Origin: Leptospirillum sp.
GTDB taxonomy: Bacteria > Nitrospirota > Leptospirillia > Leptospirillales > Leptospirillaceae
Direction of reading: 5' to 3'
Length of the DNA stretch: 64,000 bases
Assembly: GCA_027343785.1 (NCBI GenBank)
Contig: DAHWKF010000022.1
Span: forward strand, 1 to 64,000
Below are positions 1 to 7,442 of this stretch, in pieces. Position 1 is the stretch's first letter; each line of letters opens with the position of its first letter. A program made the translations under genes and the position numbers. The notes below the pieces were generated by a model that worked only from the letters and a program-made list of their open reading frames with translations, had not been told where the DNA came from and searched no databases.

Positions 1-1
1 T

Positions 2-139
2 CAGAAAGAAGGCCAGAGAAAGACGATCGAAAAGCTTCTGGCGAAAGGAGTCCTTTCCGTTTCCGAGATCGCCTCGGCGCTTGAAGTGGATCTCCGGTGG
101 GTGGAGCAGATCCGGAAGGACCTTGAGAAAGGTCGATAA
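2..139 (+). CDS. C-terminal end of an Rpn-family transposase/nuclease-like protein (cut by window start)
   Basis: An open frame enters from the left edge and ends at TAA 137-139. The last 45 residues contain KTIEKLLAKGVLSVSEIASA followed by RWVEQIRKDLEKGR. They are nearly identical to the ends of the copies at 172-438 and 4158-4620. Rpn (PD-(D/E)XK, 'recombination-promoting nuclease/putative transposase') proteins commonly end in a charged tail followed by a small helix-turn-helix-like segment, and this matches. The nuclease domain would lie outside the window, so its integrity cannot be judged. The next copy starts only about 20 bp downstream, which suggests a partial tandem duplication. Confidence 0.6.
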   Translation, partial: QKEGQRKTIEKLLAKGVLSVSEIASALEVDLRWVEQIRKDLEKGR

Positions 140-156
140 GATTCTTCCCTCCCTTT

Positions 157-438
157 GAAGTAAGGGATCCTGTGGTTGTCGATGCGATTTCACGGAGTTT
201 CGGAGGAGAAAGAATCATGCCGAGCATTATCGACGAATGGGTGGAAGAAGGACTGAAAAAAGGCCTGCAAAAAGGCCGGGAAGAGGGCCGGGAAGAGGGT
301 CGGGAAGAAGGCCAGAGAAAGACGATCGAAAAGCTTTTGGCGAAAAGGGTCCTTTCCGTTTCCGAGATCGCCTCGGCGCTTGATGTGGATCTCCGGTGGG
401 TGGAGCAGATCCGGAAGGCACTCGAAGAAGGACGGTGA
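157..438 (+). pseudogene. Duplicated 3' fragment of an Rpn-family gene
   Basis: Homology to the copy at 4158-4620 begins near 157 (FEVRDPVVVDA here, FEVKDPVVVDA there), without the upstream nuclease domain. The longest complete frame starts at GTG 172 and gives 88 residues. It contains MPSIIDEWVEEGLKKG, then a GREE unit repeated three times (12-bp DNA repeats at about 279-314), then the SVSEIASALDVDLRWVEQIR tail. Because only the C-terminal third of the family is present, it is most likely a non-functional fragment from unequal recombination. The number of GREE units differs from the copy at 4158 (three against one). Confidence 0.6.
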
Positions 439-645
439 TCTTGCCTTTCCCCTTGGGCCTTCTTGCCTTTGGGTCTCATTTTGGGTCAATGAAGCAATTC
501 CTTGAAAGGTGGGCAGGACGAGATCCTGCCGATCCGATCGGCAATCGGTCGCCTGGACTCAGGACAGTGATTTCAAAAACCTCGAAAGCGTGAAGCATCT
601 TTCCAAAAAGTAACCCCCTTCCTTCGCCTCTCCTTCATTTTGAAT

Positions 646-686
646 CCCGAAAAGAAACCCGGTCGGGAGCCGGCTTCCCGACCGGG
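646..686 (-). terminator. Rho-independent terminator of the DUF4143 ATPase gene
   Basis: CCCGGTCGGGA (658-668) pairs perfectly with TCCCGACCGGG (676-686), an 11-bp stem with a 7-nt loop. Read on the minus strand the stem is followed by TTTCTTTTC. It lies 60 bp past the stop of the minus-strand ATPase gene. The rest of 439-745 holds nothing I can recognise. Confidence 0.75.
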
Positions 687-745
687 CTGCACGAACGACT
701 CCATGATGAGCGGACACGGTGATGGAAGGCCTCCTTGCCAAAAGC

Positions 746-1654
746 TCAGAGAGCGGACACAGGAATCGTCCGAACGGTTGGGGACAAGGGGATCGATGTT
801 TCGGAAAGACAGATCAGACCCCCCGGACCGATCGGGATCGACAGTTTTTCCAATACATTGAAGGAGCGGACGTCCTCCTTTCGGGGAGAAGAGGTTTTTT
901 TGAACTCTATCGGATAGAGAGTTCCGTCTTTTGAAATGACAAGATCGATCTCCTTCGAATCCTTGTCCCGGTAAAAGTAAAAAGATGCCCTTCGACCGTT
1001 ATGCCAATATCCCTTCAGAAGTTCGGACAGGATCCATGTCTCCAGAATCGCCCCGGACATGGCTCCGGCTTCGAGCGTTTCCGGGCTGGACCATTCCGTC
1101 AGGTAAGAACAAAGACCGGTATCCAGAAAATACAGCTTCGGGGATTTCACCAATCTCCTGGTGATGTTGTTATGGTAGGGTTCCAGAAGATAAACGATTC
1201 CGGAACTCTGGAGAATGGATATCCAGCTTTTGGCGGTATTGAATCCGATATCGGCATCCCGGGCCAACTCTGCCATATTCAGCAACTGGGCGCTTCTGGC
1301 CGCTGAAGCCCTCAGAAAACGGAGAAAGGCCATTTCGTCGCCGACTCTGGCCAAGTCCCGAACATCCCGTTGCAAATAGGTCTGGACATAAGAACCATAA
1401 GGCAAAAGCTCTGATGCGTACTGGATTTCATCGATCAGGACCGGTGGAGTAAACCGCTGGAAAAACAAGGCCGGATCCTCTTTCGCCAGTTCCCGGATAC
1501 CAGGGTCGTCGAGCGTGACATACTCTCTTCCTCCTCGACTCAAGTGCTGGAGAAATGTTGTTTTTCCGACCTGCCTTGCTCCTGTGACCAACAGGACCGG
1601 AAACTGTTCCGAAGCAGATTTCACAAAGGGTTCGATCGTGCGGGGAACATACAT
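746..1654 (-). pseudogene. DUF4143 (AAA_14) ATPase with internal in-frame deletion
   Basis: The start chosen is ATG 1654 (MYVPRTIEPF), with GGAG 9 nt upstream. The protein has an N-terminal P-loop (GARQVGKTT), a Walker B-like VLIDEIQYA, and a C-terminal DUF4143/PD-(D/E)XK-like part ending in IDLVISKDGTLYPIEFKKT. In this family roughly 100-120 residues normally separate the Walker B strand from the segment SYVQTYLQRDVRDL. Here LIDEIQYASELLPY runs straight into GSYVQTYLQRDVRDL, so the sensor/arginine-finger part of the AAA domain and the linker are missing. The frame is intact, giving about 302 residues against the usual 400 or more. The gene is probably inactive as an ATPase, though it may still be expressed. 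The family is common in accessory regions and its role is not settled. Confidence 0.75.
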
Positions 1655-1672
1655 CGGGAGATTCTCCAAGTC

Positions 1673-1709
1673 TTCGGCTAAATTTACTTTGTACTGCAAT
1701 TTAGCCGAA
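1673..1709. promoter_or_regulatory. Inverted repeat in front of the DUF4143 ATPase gene
   Basis: TTCGGCTAAATT (1673-1684) and AATTTAGCCGAA (1698-1709) are perfect 12-bp arms with a 13-bp spacer. They lie 19-55 bp upstream of the ATPase start codon, a position that fits an operator over the promoter or a 5' leader hairpin. No regulator is identified. Confidence 0.5.
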
Positions 1710-1791
1710 TACAGGAGGAAGATCGAGCCAGACAGCATTCTTGTCCGCGGTGATCCAAAACGGAAAAAGAGTTGGCGAATCAGGATGATAA

Positions 1792-1970
1792 GGTGAGTCC
1801 ACCTTTCGGTTCATCAGCCTCTTTGCCTCCAACCCTGAACTCTCCCGTTGGTCGGAAGTCTTTGGAGATTCCTCCCTGACAAAGGCTCTTCCGGATCGAC
1901 CGACCTATCATTCCTCTCCCGGTTTTTCAGGAAAAATCTTGACCAGGAACCAGTCAGTATGGAGGAACAC
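1792..1970 (+). pseudogene. Remnant of IS21-family helper ATPase (istB) C-terminus
   Basis: The frame beginning after TAA 1789-1791 reads FISLFASNPELSRWSEVFGD followed by SSLTKALPDRPTYHSS. This resembles the end of IstB, where a 'TSN.pl.eW..vFgd..la.A..DRl.hh' pattern follows the P-loop and sensor regions. There is no start codon, no Walker motifs and no istA nearby. The similarity stops near 1970, while the frame stays open into the IS630 left end. I read it as a short relic of an IS21 element. The identification is by eye from a pattern of about 35 residues. Confidence 0.45.
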
Positions 1971-2056
1971 CCATTCGGTTGGGAAAAGGGTCAGACCTTG
2001 CAGAATCAAAGATAATCCCGCAAGTGATCCCGAGGGAGAACCCATTCATTCAATCT

Positions 2057-3111
2057 CTAAATCAAAAGTGAATCAATAATCCAGGGCCATGAAACAATGG
2101 AGCGGACCATCTCGGAAGATCCTTCCATTGAGCGAAGCCCTGTTTCCAAATGATCTTCCAGCGCCTCAAGACTGTCAAAGACCCGGTTATGGAACCACTT
2201 TTCCCGAAGCTCATCCCAGAGGTGCTCGACCGGATTGAGTTCCGGGGAATAGGGAGGAAGGGTCAAGAGTCGCATGTTTTCCGGAATCACCAGGTCCTGA
2301 TTCCGGTGCCACCCGGCCCCGTCCATCACCATGACCCATCGGTCCTCCGGGTACCGGGCCGCCACTTCATCCAAAAAGATCTGCATGCAGGTTCCGTTGA
2401 CGTGCGGCAGGATCAGGCTGTCCAAGGCGCCTTCCGGAACGGAAACGACTGCATATGCATAGGTGTATTCCTGGGAGACCTCCGTGGCCACCACCGGTCG
2501 GTGGGGACGCGGACACCAGCACCGCCGGGTTCCGGAGATCCGTCCAAACCGGGCTTCGTCCTGGAACAAGAGGTGCAGGGTTCCCTTTCGTTTCCACTCC
2601 CGGTCGATTCCCTTGAGCGTGTCGTTCAGTTTTTTTTCCAGTCTTCCTGGACCAGAGGGTCCGACTTCCGGTGTCGTTTGTCAGGAGCCAGCTTCCTCCA
2701 GCCATGACGGTGCAGCAGATTGTAGACCGAGGCGAGGGCAACCTGTCGTTCCAACCGGTTTTCCAGAGCGGTTTTGATCTCCGTGACGATCAGCACGCCT
2801 CCGCTTTGCGCCTTTTCCAGAAACGGGGCCAGGAATTCGGCCTCCTGCTCTCGGGTCAGGTTCTCGCGCCGCCGTCCTCCGCGCGAAGGCCGGTTCCCCC
2901 ATCCTCCTTCTTTCAGGAACCGCCGTCTCAACTGGCAGGCCCATCCGGTGGAAACCCCGATCGCCTGGGCCGTTTGTTTCAGGGATAATCCAAAGGTCAA
3001 GGGCAGGAGGACGGACTGAGCCTGCCTCAACTCTTCCACCGTCTGAGCCTGAACGAGACACTCTTTCGCTTTCTCCAGGACCTCCTGTCCAGTGGCTTTC
3101 CGTGTCATCAT
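2057..3111 (-). CDS. IS630-family transposase, two frames joined by a -1 shift
   Basis: The first frame (3111 to 2626, 161 residues) carries helix-turn-helix regions (LSLKQTAQAIGVSTGWACQL) and a winged segment ending in VQEDWKKN-stop. The second frame (readable from about 2635, stop 2057-2059) carries the DDE domain: QDEARFG, then WVMVMDGAGWH, then LPPYSPELNPVEHLWDELR. The frames meet at eight consecutive A residues in the mRNA (plus-strand T8 at 2630-2637). A one-base backward slip there gives DWKKKLNDTLKGIDREWKRK and restores a full-length transposase of about 345 residues. Several IS630 elements use programmed frameshifting. A simple inactivating indel remains possible. The start is ATG 3111 or 3108, with GGAGG just upstream. 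Confidence 0.85.
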
Positions 3112-3157
3112 CGCACCTCCTTTCGAGTGGTGCGATGATTATTTCATTTTTGATTTA
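2058..3157 (-). mobile_element. IS630-family insertion sequence
   Basis: The element is about 1.1 kb, bounded by imperfect terminal inverted repeats: TAAATCAAAAGTGAA at 2058-2072 and the complement of TAAATCAAAAATGAA at 3143-3157 (14 of 15 match). Both ends carry TA at the outer edge, consistent with the TA target duplication of IS630/Tc1-mariner elements. It encodes one transposase in two frames on the minus strand. Confidence 0.8.
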
Positions 3158-3184
3158 AAAATTAAATAAGATGCCGTCATTTTA

Positions 3185-3480
3185 TCACAAGGGCCCCCTT
3201 CTTCCTGACTGATCGAACCCGACGGATACCACGGATCCCGGCGATGGATGGATTGACCGGATGAGACCCCGCCTTTCCAGGTCTGACAGGTTTCTGTCAA
3301 TCGTTTCCCGCGAGAGTTCCATATATTCCGGAATTACGGATGGGGACGGCCAGCAGGTCCCATCGGGTCCGGCATGAGTGCCCAGACAGAACAAGATCAG
3401 TTTTTGTGTTGGAGAAAGCCCCCCGGACGCTCCGGAGGGCCCCGTCCATTGTCTGAAAGCTCATCTGCTCCTCCCGGGAT
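3185..3480 (-). pseudogene. Frameshifted helix-turn-helix (HTH_36-like) protein
   Basis: In one frame MSFQTMDGALRSVRG is followed by unrelated sequence. In the next frame LSPTQKLILFCLGTHAGPDG, then WPSPSVIPEYMELSRETIDR and NLSDLERRGLI, continue to the stop at 3185. Joined, this is a typical winged helix-turn-helix of the type seen in plasmid or phage replication and regulatory proteins. The break is at a run of six G in the mRNA (plus-strand C6, 3419-3424); with five G the frame is continuous (VRGLSPTQKL). A single-base insertion, or slippage, therefore explains it. The gene lies 28 bp from the right end of the IS630 element. Confidence 0.5.
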
Positions 3481-3543
3481 GGGAAAGATCGTCTGCTCTT
3501 TTCATGATTCACCATCCACTTGAAGAGAATTTCGCTTGCCAAC

Positions 3544-3562
3544 AATAACGCAATACGTTATT
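3544..3562. promoter_or_regulatory. Probable HigA operator
   Basis: AATAACG (3544-3550) and CGTTATT (3556-3562) are perfect 7-bp arms with a 5-bp spacer, 9 bp upstream of the higB start codon. HigA antitoxins usually repress their own operon from such palindromes. The same layout, arms flanking N5 with inner CG, stands before the orphan higA at 23195-23215. Confidence 0.6.
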
Positions 3563-3570
3563 ATCGATTC

Positions 3571-3852
3571 ATGATCAAATCGTTCAAGGACCGGGAGACC
3601 CAAAAGGTCTTTGAAGGACAGCATTCCAGCAAGCTCCCGCAGCATCTGACCCGGACCGCGGAAAGAAAGTTGCGGATCCTCCACCGCGCGGGTTCGTTGG
3701 GCGATCTTCGTATTCCTCCGGGAAATCGCCTGGAAACTCTGAAAGGCGACAGGAAAGGACAATGGAGTATCCGGATCAACGACCGGTTTCACATCTGTTT
3801 TGTGTGGACGGATAAAGATGCCCATGATGTGGAGATCGTCGATTACCATTAG
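3571..3852 (+). CDS. higB: HigB-type toxin (RelE/ParE-like mRNA interferase)
   Basis: This is a 93-residue basic protein starting MIKSFKDRETQKVFEGQ. It contains RKLRILHRAGSLGDLRIPPG, LKGDRKGQWSIRINDRFHIC and FVWTDKDAHDVEIVDYH, the core pattern of HigB toxins (RelE superfamily), which cleave mRNA at the ribosome. ATG 3571 was chosen because homology begins there and the operator lies just before it. The antitoxin gene follows after 15 bp, in the toxin-first order typical of higBA. Length and motifs are normal, so it looks functional. Confidence 0.9.
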   Translation: MIKSFKDRETQKVFEGQHSSKLPQHLTRTAERKLRILHRAGSLGDLRIPPGNRLETLKGDRKGQWSIRINDRFHICFVWTDKDAHDVEIVDYH

Positions 3853-3867
3853 GGCAGGAGAAACAAG

Positions 3868-4158
3868 ATGAGAGACTATCCTCCGATTCATCCGGGAGAA
3901 ATTCTTCTGGAAGAATTCTTGAAACCCATGAATCTGAGCCAGTATCGACTGGCGAAGGACATTCATGTTCCGCCCCGGCGCATCAATGAGATCGTGAAGG
4001 GAAAAAGGGCCATCACGGCGGACACGGCCCTTCGATTGTCCAGGTTCTTCGGAATGTCGGAAGGCTTTTGGCTCGACCTTCAATCGGACTACGACCTGGA
4101 AAAGACCAGGGAAAATCTCCATGAGGAGATGGACCGCATCAAACCGTTGTCGGCATAG
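3868..4158 (+). CDS. higA: HigA-type antitoxin
   Basis: A 96-residue protein with an HTH_3/XRE domain: HPGEILLEEFLKPMNLSQYR, LAKDIHVPPRRINEIVKGKR, then ITADTALRLSRFFGMSEGFW and LDLQSDYDLE. These are the hallmarks of HigA/VapI antitoxins, which bind HigB and repress the operon. An RBS-like AGGGCAGGAGAAAC precedes ATG 3868. Its stop codon overlaps by one base the GTG that opens the truncated Rpn reading frame, so a recombination junction lies at the end of higA. Confidence 0.92.
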   Translation: MRDYPPIHPGEILLEEFLKPMNLSQYRLAKDIHVPPRRINEIVKGKRAITADTALRLSRFFGMSEGFWLDLQSDYDLEKTRENLHEEMDRIKPLSA

Positions 4159-4724
4159 TGGACTTTGCCCCGCTCCTCTTCGATCTGTCGACCGTGTCGG
4201 GAACCACGATCCGGGAACGCTCGGCCCATGCGGAAACGGTGGTCGTCCTCACCTTCCTGAAATACGCTTTTTCCGGGTCGGTCGAGGACGTTCTCCGCGC
4301 CCTGAAAGAGACGGGCGGATCGTTCGATGAAACGTTCCTGTTTGGTGTGCTAAATTATGCCATCAGGGCTTTTGAGGTGAAGGATCCTGTGGTTGTCGAT
4401 GCGATTCCCCGACGTTTTGGAGGAGAAAAAATCATGCCGAGCATTATCGACGAATGGGTGGAAGAAGGACTGAAAAAAGGCCGGGAAGAAGGCCAGAGAA
4501 AGACGATCGGAAAGCTTCTGGCGAAAGGGGTCCTTTCTGTTTCCGCGATTGCCTCAGCTCTTGAAGTGGATCCCCGGTGGGTGGAGCAGATCCGGAAGGA
4601 ACTCGATGATCTGTTCCCTCCCTCCGAGTCTAGTTGCATTTGGGTCGCTTTTGGTCGATCAATCCTCTATACAAGTGTTGATGTTTTGAATTCTGAAAAA
4701 TATACTGGTCCAAGACTGGTCTGA
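4158..4724 (+). pseudogene. 5'-truncated Rpn-family transposase/nuclease gene
   Basis: The frame (GTG 4158) reads VDFAPLLFDLSTVSGTTIRE, LKYAFSGSVEDVLRALKETG, then IMPSIIDEWVEEGLKKGREE and SVSAIASALEVDPRWVEQIR. Rpn proteins are normally about 280-330 residues with an N-terminal PD-(D/E)XK nuclease domain. Here that domain is absent and the frame starts directly at the stop of higA. The C-terminus is also odd: after RKELDD it runs on for about 40 unrelated residues, because the stop used by the sister copies (LEKGR-stop, LEEGR-stop) is lost. It is probably a non-functional remnant, the third copy of this tail in the window. Confidence 0.65.
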
Positions 4725-4738
4725 ATGGAAGGAATCGG

Positions 4739-4978
4739 ATGGAAACCGTTGGAGCTTACGAAGCCAAAACACACCTTACCCAGCTTCTGGATCGGGTCGC
4801 CAAAGGCGAAAAAATCACGATTACCAGACACGGGATCCCGGTGGCAACCCTTCAATCCGTGGGTCTTTCGAAAAAGGCCTCTGTTCGGGATACCATCGAC
4901 CAGTTGAAGGCGTTCCGGAGCGGTCATCTCCTTGACGGAATATCGGTCAGGGAAATGATTGAAGAAGGGAGACGATGA
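4739..4978 (+). CDS. vapB: VapB/Phd-type antitoxin
   Basis: A 79-residue protein. METVGAYEAKTHLTQLLDRV is followed by AKGEKITITRHGIPVATLQS, the classic Phd/YefM DNA-binding fold, in which 'eaK..ls.Ll..v..Ge...ItrhG.pvA.l' is conserved. The C-terminal half (FRSGHLLDGISVREMIEEGR) is the usual toxin-binding tail. ATG 4739 is preceded by AAGGAATCGG. The stop overlaps the toxin start (ATGA, 4975-4978), implying translational coupling. Confidence 0.9.
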   Translation: METVGAYEAKTHLTQLLDRVAKGEKITITRHGIPVATLQSVGLSKKASVRDTIDQLKAFRSGHLLDGISVREMIEEGRR

Positions 4979-5409
4979 TCTCCGCCCGATTTGTTGTCGA
5001 CAATTCGATTGTCATGGCATGGTGTTTCGAAGATGAAAGGAATGAGTACGCAGACTCCGTCCTCGAATGTCTGGCAGCCGGAGAAGCGTTCGTGCCTGCC
5101 ATCTGGCCCCTGGAGGTCGGGAATGTCTTGCTCGTGGCGGAACGGAAAAGGCGTTTGAGCGAGGCCTCAATCATTCGTTTCCTGGCTCTTGTGAACAATC
5201 TGCCGATCACGGTCGAACAGGAAACCCCTGAAAGAATGCTCAAGGAGATCGTTTCGCTTGCACGGGAGAACGGACTTTCCACTTATGATGCCTCCTATCT
5301 GGATCTGGCCATGAGGCTCGGTCTGCCTCTTTCGACAAAGGACAAGGTTTTACTGAAAGCTGCGAAGAAATGCCAGATTCCTGTCTTCGCGCCCTCCGGT
5401 TCACACTGA
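4975..5409 (+). CDS. vapC: VapC toxin (PIN-domain ribonuclease)
   Basis: A 144-residue PIN-domain protein. Acidic residues expected for Mg2+ binding are present: FVVDNSIVMAWCFEDE at the N-terminus, PLEVGNVLL in the middle, then GLSTYDASYLDLAMRLGLPL followed by STKDKVL. VapC toxins cut tRNA or rRNA and are held inactive by the co-translated antitoxin. All four acidic positions can be placed and the length is normal, so the module with vapB looks intact. Downstream lies the remnant of a second vapC (5524-5815). Confidence 0.92.
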   Translation: MISARFVVDNSIVMAWCFEDERNEYADSVLECLAAGEAFVPAIWPLEVGNVLLVAERKRRLSEASIIRFLALVNNLPITVEQETPERMLKEIVSLARENGLSTYDASYLDLAMRLGLPLSTKDKVLLKAAKKCQIPVFAPSGSH

Positions 5410-5469
5410 AACCCAAACTGTCCAGAAAAATGATATCCTGTTGTCAGGATTTTATCCCAAGGAGAGCCC

Positions 5470-5516
5470 GAGGCCATTTTCGTTTCTGCTGCACTAAAAG
5501 ATACGAAAATAGCCTC
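5470..5516. repeat. Long imperfect inverted repeat
   Basis: GAGGCCATTTTCGT (5470-5483) and ACGAAAATAGCCTC (5503-5516) pair over 14 positions with one mismatch, around a 19-nt loop. It lies between the intact vapC and the decayed vapC. There is no T-run, so it is not an ordinary terminator. It may be a relic of an element end or a structured RNA. Confidence 0.45.
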
Positions 5517-5523
5517 TCCTTCT

Positions 5524-5815
5524 CTGCTTTCCCTCGAAGTGACAAATATATTTCTTGAGAAAATCCGGCGCCATTCCGGTCAGCAGGAAATGATCCGAAA
5601 TGCCTTTTGGTTCTTTTTTCGATTGAATATCGACAAATCGATTCGATTGTTCATCTGTCTTGTTTCTGGCCGAACAGACAGGACTCACAGCCATTGATGC
5701 CAGTTATTTATGGGTGGCACAAAAACTGGGAGTGGACCTTTTGACATTGGACAAAGCACTGGAAAACGCCTTCCGGACGATCAAAAATCGGGAGCCCGGA
5801 ACAGAGCAGACGTGA
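5524..5815 (+). pseudogene. Decayed vapC (PIN domain) with frameshift
   Basis: From 5524 one frame reads LLSLEVTNIFLEKIRRHSGQ and onward, matching the middle of a PIN domain (compare PLEVGNVLLVAERKRRLSE in the intact vapC). From about 5654 the next frame reads VLFLAEQTGLTAIDASYLWV then AQKLGVDLLTLDKALENAF, the C-terminal half with the conserved D-A-SYL and TLDK motifs, ending at TGA 5813-5815. The two halves are offset by one base near 5645-5660. There is no N-terminal half and no start codon. The following 5816-6039 holds nothing I recognise. Confidence 0.6.
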
Positions 5816-6039
5816 ACGAGACAACAGATGCTCTCTCCCCAACCCGGTCTCCCGCCGTTCGGACGCTGAACGTCTGGCGACTCTCCGCCCCGTACACTTG
5901 AACATGCTGCGGAAATCGCCGGAGTCCTCGACCCCGATAGCCGCCGGTTCCTGAACATTGAAGGAGAAACAGGAGCAAACCTTTGTGGACAGGAAGAAAA
6001 TCCCTTTTTCCCGGGAGGAACTTCAGTTAAACCGAATGT

Positions 6040-6051
6040 ATGGTCCCTGGC
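6040..6051. repeat. Subterminal inverted repeat of the IS110/IS1111 element, transposase 3' side
   Basis: ATGGTCCCTGGC, the perfect complement of 7443-7454. Confidence 0.75.
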
Positions 6052-6346
6052 GATAGGTCAAGCGTTTTTCCGGACCGGATGAAAGAAATGGGTGCCGCAA
6101 TGTATTCGGCCTCTTTGTGGACAAAGTTTGTGTCCGGGCCCTGATGAATTTCGCGCGCCCTCGTCCTCATTAGTTCCAAGGTCTCGAAGACCGTTCGGTT
6201 TATCGGGTTCTCGAGAGCGCGGGCATGCCCGTTCGGTCATCACGGTCGATCCGCCGCTTGCACTCCTTGGCAGGGAGTTCCTTTTGCCATTCCTCGACTT
6301 CTACAGGGTGATCGACAATCTTGCCGGTTCCCGACGGGGTGCGGTT
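6052..6346 (-). ncRNA. Candidate bridge RNA region of the IS110/IS1111 element
   Basis: IS110-family recombinases are guided by a noncoding bridge RNA transcribed from an element end; in the IS1111 group it is expected on the 3' side of the transposase gene. Here the 3' flank is the only long noncoding part. It contains self-complementary segments, for example GGTCTCGAAGACC (about 6179-6191), and CGGGCATGCCCG (about 6222-6233). Two internal-loop hairpins with target- and donor-binding guides would be expected, but I cannot fold the RNA or match the guides here. The call rests on position and known biology, not on a recognised RNA motif. Confidence 0.4.
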
Positions 6347-7363
6347 TCAGGCCGGCATCCGGTATTCTCCGTCCCGGGACAGCAGGGCAAAGACGACCCG
6401 CGCGTTCTTGTTCGCCAGGGCGACCGCAGCCTTGTTGGCGCCCCGTTCGGTCGCGAGCCGCCGGATCCATTGTCCCAGGGGATCCGTTCGTCCCTCGGAG
6501 AGCCGGACCACCGATCGGGCTCCATGGATGAGAAGCGTCCGGAGACTCCGGTCCCCCCGTTTCGAGATCCGTCCCAGGCGGTTCTTGCCTCCGCTCGAGT
6601 TCTGCCGGGGCACGAGTCCCAGCCAGGCGGACAGATGCCGTCCGTTCTCGAAGAAAGAAATACCCGGAAGAGTCGCGACCAGGGCCACGGCCGTGATCGG
6701 TCCGATCCCGGGCACCCGGGACAGTTTTTGGCACACCGCGTGGGCCTTGTGCAGCCGGGCCACCCGTTTGTCCGCTTCCGCGATCCGGCGTTCCAGGTCC
6801 TTCAGGTGGTCCCGGAGTTCCCGGAAGGTCTCCCGGGCCAACGAGGTCAACGGAGAATCCTCCCCGTCCAGAACTTTCGCCAGCTCCGGGAGGACCTTCT
6901 TCGCTCCCCGGGGAAAGACGATTCCCAGCTCGGACAAGAGCCCCCGGATCTGGTTGACGAGCGCCGTCCGCTGCTTGACGAGAAGATCCCGCACGGTGAG
7001 GAGCGCCTTCATGTCCTGCTGGTCCACCGTCTTCACCGGCACGAACCGCATATGGGGCCGGGTCACCGCTTCGCAGATCGCAGCCGCGTCCCGGCCGTCG
7101 TTTTTGTTGGTCTGGACGTAGGGCTTCACATATCGGGCGTGCATCAGCTTCACCGTGTGTCCCATCGTTTCGAACTCCCGTCCCCAGTGGTGGGCTCCGC
7201 CGCAGGCCTCCATGCCGATCGTGCAGGGCGGAAGCTTCCGGACTTCCTGCAACAATTTGCTCCGCGTCACCTTCTTGTCGAGGACGGTCTTTCCGCGTTC
7301 GTTCACCCCATGCAGATGAAAAATGGACTTTGCGATGTCGATTCCAAGTGTTGTAACCTTCAT
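6347..7363 (-). CDS. IS110-family transposase (DEDD recombinase)
   Basis: A 338-residue protein. The N-terminal RuvC-like DEDD domain has D9 (LGIDIAKSIFHLHG), E52 (TIGMEACGG) and D89/D92 (NKNDGRDAAAI). The C-terminal transposase_20 domain has LSRVPGIGPITAVALVA, then GRHLSAWLGLVPRQNSSGGK, which carries the expected catalytic serine region, then RISKRGDRSLRTLLIHGA. The start is ATG 7363 (MKVTTLGIDI), with a strong AAGGAGGG 7 nt upstream; the open frame extends further upstream but without homology. Domains and length are complete, so the recombinase looks active. Confidence 0.92.
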   Translation of the reverse strand: MKVTTLGIDIAKSIFHLHGVNERGKTVLDKKVTRSKLLQEVRKLPPCTIGMEACGGAHHWGREFETMGHTVKLMHARYVKPYVQTNKNDGRDAAAICEAVTRPHMRFVPVKTVDQQDMKALLTVRDLLVKQRTALVNQIRGLLSELGIVFPRGAKKVLPELAKVLDGEDSPLTSLARETFRELRDHLKDLERRIAEADKRVARLHKAHAVCQKLSRVPGIGPITAVALVATLPGISFFENGRHLSAWLGLVPRQNSSGGKNRLGRISKRGDRSLRTLLIHGARSVVRLSEGRTDPLGQWIRRLATERGANKAAVALANKNARVVFALLSRDGEYRMPA

Positions 7364-7442
7364 TGATGGTCCCTCCTTCTTGAGACGTCCTTGGGAAGTT
7401 GCCTGTTCCCATTTTGGCCCTCTGAGGCCGTGATGCCAAGAA

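Noticed and set aside
6092..7366. 424-codon open frame on the plus strand through the IS110 transposase
   Set aside because: It is antisense to a clear transposase and has no recognisable domain.
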